Assembly: GCA_964528155.1 (NCBI GenBank)
Contig: CAZGRL010000159.1
Location: forward strand, 1-7,392
Length of the DNA stretch: 7,392 nucleotides
Direction of reading: 5' to 3'
Origin: G001797105 sp964528155
GTDB taxonomy: Bacteria > Chloroflexota > Anaerolineae > Anaerolineales > E44-bin32
In this document: positions 6,234 to 7,392 of the stretch, one piece after another
Layout: every line of letters starts with the position of its first letter
Position numbering within the stretch: the first letter of the stretch is position 1
The notes under the pieces: generated by a model
Told to the model about the DNA's origin: nothing
Databases searched by the model: none
What the model saw: the letters and a program-made list of their open reading frames with translations, nothing else
Position numbers and translations under genes: made by a program

Positions 6234-7079
6234 CTAGACTTGAAGACGATAGCCGATCGCCATGACGACCACGAAGAGGGCGCTCGCGCCGAGTTGACGC
6301 ACCCCGATCGCCGAGGGTTTGGCGCCGACCGGCGGCCTGGCCACGCCCTCGAGCGCGTCGATGAGCATCAATCCGAACGCGCCCGGCACAAGCCACGGCG
6401 CCCAGCCGGTGATCGCGAGCGCCAGTGAAGCCGCCAAGTTGAACGCGTGATACAGCAGCGCCCGCGCCCCCTGGCGCCATCGGTCTCGCACGGGCGGAAT
6501 CGTTTGCAGCTTGCGCTGCTCGAGACGCAGGTAGATGAACACGATCGATGCCGCCGCTTGCAGCCAGGTCAGCGCCCACAGAATCCACGGAACCCGGGCT
6601 TCCATCCCGCCGGCGATCCAGTAGCCTGCAGGCGCCGCCAGCGCCAGAACGCCTGCCCCGACGAGCTCGATCCCCATCTGACCGCGCTCGGCTCTTCGGC
6701 TGACAAGCCACAAATGCCAGGCGAAAACCGGCACGCCCGGGACGGCCAGCAACACGACCTGTGGATGTCCGGAATTGATCAGTGCCCATACCGTCAGCGC
6801 GCCGATCAGACCGTAAGCCGTGATCCAGAACGACGCCGGCCTCAGATCGGACCTGGGGCGACGATCGCTGATCGACTTGACAAGGATCATCGCCGGCTGA
6901 CGCAGCAGGAACGCGCACAGCGCCGCCAGAAAGAGCAGGACCGCGTCGAGATCCAGATGCCCACCCGCCGCCAGGCCGATGAACAACGGACCGAGCCACC
7001 AGATCCACGATCCGTGCTCGGCCGGGAGGGCGTATTGCTTGCGCCAGAAGTTGGGCATCCGATTGGCCCGCTTGCTCAT
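6234..7079 (-). CDS. YwiC-like integral membrane protein
   Basis: A 281-residue polytopic membrane protein with roughly seven or eight hydrophobic segments covering most of its length. The N-terminal LPAEHGSWIWWLGP motif (about 18-31, with E21, H22, G23 and W25) and the following FLLRQPAMI (57-65) are the signatures by which I assign it to the YwiC-like family. In Bacillus subtilis ywiC lies among the nitrate-respiration genes (narK, fnr, narGHJI), but its biochemical function is not known to me. The ATG at 7077-7079 is chosen because a well-matched promoter ends six bases before it, which would give a leaderless message. No good Shine-Dalgarno is present. M8 (7058) is an alternative start. 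It is the first gene of the operon with the nine-heme cytochrome and the Rieske protein, so a role in membrane electron transfer or in assembling that system is a reasonable guess. Family assignment is from motif memory. Confidence 0.8.
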   Translation of the reverse strand: MSKRANRMPNFWRKQYALPAEHGSWIWWLGPLFIGLAAGGHLDLDAVLLFLAALCAFLLRQPAMILVKSISDRRPRSDLRPASFWITAYGLIGALTVWALINSGHPQVVLLAVPGVPVFAWHLWLVSRRAERGQMGIELVGAGVLALAAPAGYWIAGGMEARVPWILWALTWLQAAASIVFIYLRLEQRKLQTIPPVRDRWRQGARALLYHAFNLAASLALAITGWAPWLVPGAFGLMLIDALEGVARPPVGAKPSAIGVRQLGASALFVVVMAIGYRLQV

Positions 7080-7085
7080 ACATGC

Positions 7086-7114
7086 ATTCTAACCTGGTAA
7101 GAAACCGGTCTCAA
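7086..7114 (-). promoter_or_regulatory. Sigma70-type promoter of the YwiC-cytochrome-Rieske operon
   Basis: In minus sense a -35 TTGAGA (7109-7114) and a -10 TAGAAT (7086-7091) each match five of six consensus bases and are separated by exactly 17 bases. The -10 ends six bases before the ATG of the YwiC-like gene, so transcription should begin at or next to the start codon. This explains the absence of a Shine-Dalgarno and suggests a leaderless transcript. Confidence 0.65.
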
Positions 7115-7162
7115 TGTTGCGTCTTTGCGGCGCTTCCCCACGGTCTCCTCACCGTTTGCGGT

Positions 7163-7190
7163 CGACCGACGACCGACGACGGACGACGGA
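7163..7190. repeat. Four tandem copies of a 7-base unit, CGAC(C/G)GA
   Basis: Two copies of CGACCGA are followed directly by two copies of CGACGGA, upstream of the YwiC operon promoter. The neighbouring bases are also rich in GAC and GTC steps. It could be simple replication slippage. Its place about 50-80 bases upstream of the -35 also permits a regulator-binding role, for which there is no direct evidence. Confidence 0.6.
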
Positions 7191-7221
7191 AAGGCAGCGG
7201 CGCGAGTCGGAGCCGGTCTTC

Positions 7222-7392
7222 TGGAGTCCAGGAGCTCTGCTCCTGGTCGCAAGCGCAGCTTGCGCTCCCGACGGGCCCTCGGCCGAAGTCCCGCGATAAA
7301 CCGGGACCCGGAAGCGTAGCTTCCGCGCACAAGCTCTGCTTGTGCAATCCAAAGCGCCCCCGCGGCATGGATTCGGTTTTTTGGAGTCCAGG
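7222..7392. repeat. Dense array of small hairpins with a shared AGC-NNN-GCT core
   Basis: Seven inverted repeats follow one another with centres 18-24 bases apart: CCAGGAGC-TCT-GCTCCTGG (7228-7246), CGCAAGC-GCA-GCTTGCG (7248-7264), GGCC-CTC-GGCC (7274-7284), GTCCCG/CGGGAC with an 8-base loop (7288-7307), CGGAAGC-GTA-GCTTCCG (7309-7325), GCACAAGC-TCT-GCTTGTGC (7327-7345) and AATCCA/TGGATT (7346-7373). Four share AGC-NNN-GCT at the tip while their outer stems differ with full compensation. TGGAGTCCAGG at 7222-7232 recurs at 7382-7392, so the array seems to restart 160 bases on, at the window edge. No gene is seen here. Confidence 0.85.
7346..7382 (+). terminator. Possible intrinsic terminator (hairpin plus T6)
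   Basis: The last hairpin of the array, AATCCA/TGGATT (7346-7373) with an inner CGC-CCCC-GCG stem, is followed by CGG and six T (7377-7382). This resembles a rho-independent terminator for plus-strand transcription. No plus-strand gene precedes it in the window, so it may only be part of the hairpin array. Confidence 0.3.

Noticed and set aside
4964..6265. A 433-residue plus-strand open frame opposite the nine-heme cytochrome
   Set aside because: It is antisense to a gene with nine ordered heme motifs and a signal peptide, is rich in Arg/Val/Asp with no recognisable domain, and has no ribosome binding site. It is a GC-driven shadow.
6184..7083. A 299-residue minus-strand frame overlapping the YwiC-like gene
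   Set aside because: It is Arg/Gly/Ala-rich with no motif. The other frame has clear transmembrane segments and the YwiC signature.
7222..7392. CRISPR array
   Set aside because: There is no constant repeat separated by unique spacers. The conserved part is only the 6-base hairpin tip with a 3-base loop, and the stems vary.

Overview
The window is GC-rich bacterial DNA. It carries one rightward gene at the left edge (an integron integrase) and six leftward genes behind it. The lineage cannot be fixed from the sequence. An integron integrase, a TIGR00266/AIM24 protein, a YwiC-like protein and short GACCGACGACC-type tandem repeats would fit an uncultured environmental bacterium such as a Chloroflexi-like lineage, but this is only a weak inference.

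Layout from left to right. Bases 3-1193 (+) encode an integron integrase (IntI) that lacks about 20 N-terminal residues because of the window edge and has an unusual C-terminal tail of roughly 80-90 residues. It converges on a TIGR00266/AIM24 family gene (1297-1992, -). A 267-base gap follows, holding what looks like the decayed end of a small gene. Next, on the minus strand, is a translationally coupled pair: an H-NOX heme sensor (3363-3923) followed by a protein with HNOBA, coiled-coil and class III cyclase domains (2260-3366). A 469-base non-coding region with a two-plus-one repeat of GACGATTCAT separates this pair from a second leftward operon: a YwiC-like membrane protein (6234-7079), a nine-heme cytochrome c (4859-6187) and a Rieske iron-sulfur protein (4393-4926). 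The last 313 bases are non-coding. They hold a strong sigma70-type promoter for the second operon and a dense array of small hairpins at a roughly 20-base period.

How the genes may work together. The H-NOX/HNOBA-cyclase pair has the same domain order as animal soluble guanylate cyclase beta, but it is cut into two proteins exactly between the heme domain and the HNOBA domain. The substrate-selecting residues of the cyclase are of the adenylate type (Arg at the Lys position, Asp at the Asp position). The best reading is therefore a gas-sensing, probably NO-responsive, adenylate cyclase, not a guanylate cyclase. The distal heme pocket lacks the tyrosine expected of oxygen binders. The neighbouring operon looks like an extracytoplasmic electron-transfer module (multiheme cytochrome, Rieske protein, polytopic membrane protein). 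A functional link between NO/O2 sensing and that respiratory module is plausible from proximity but unproven.
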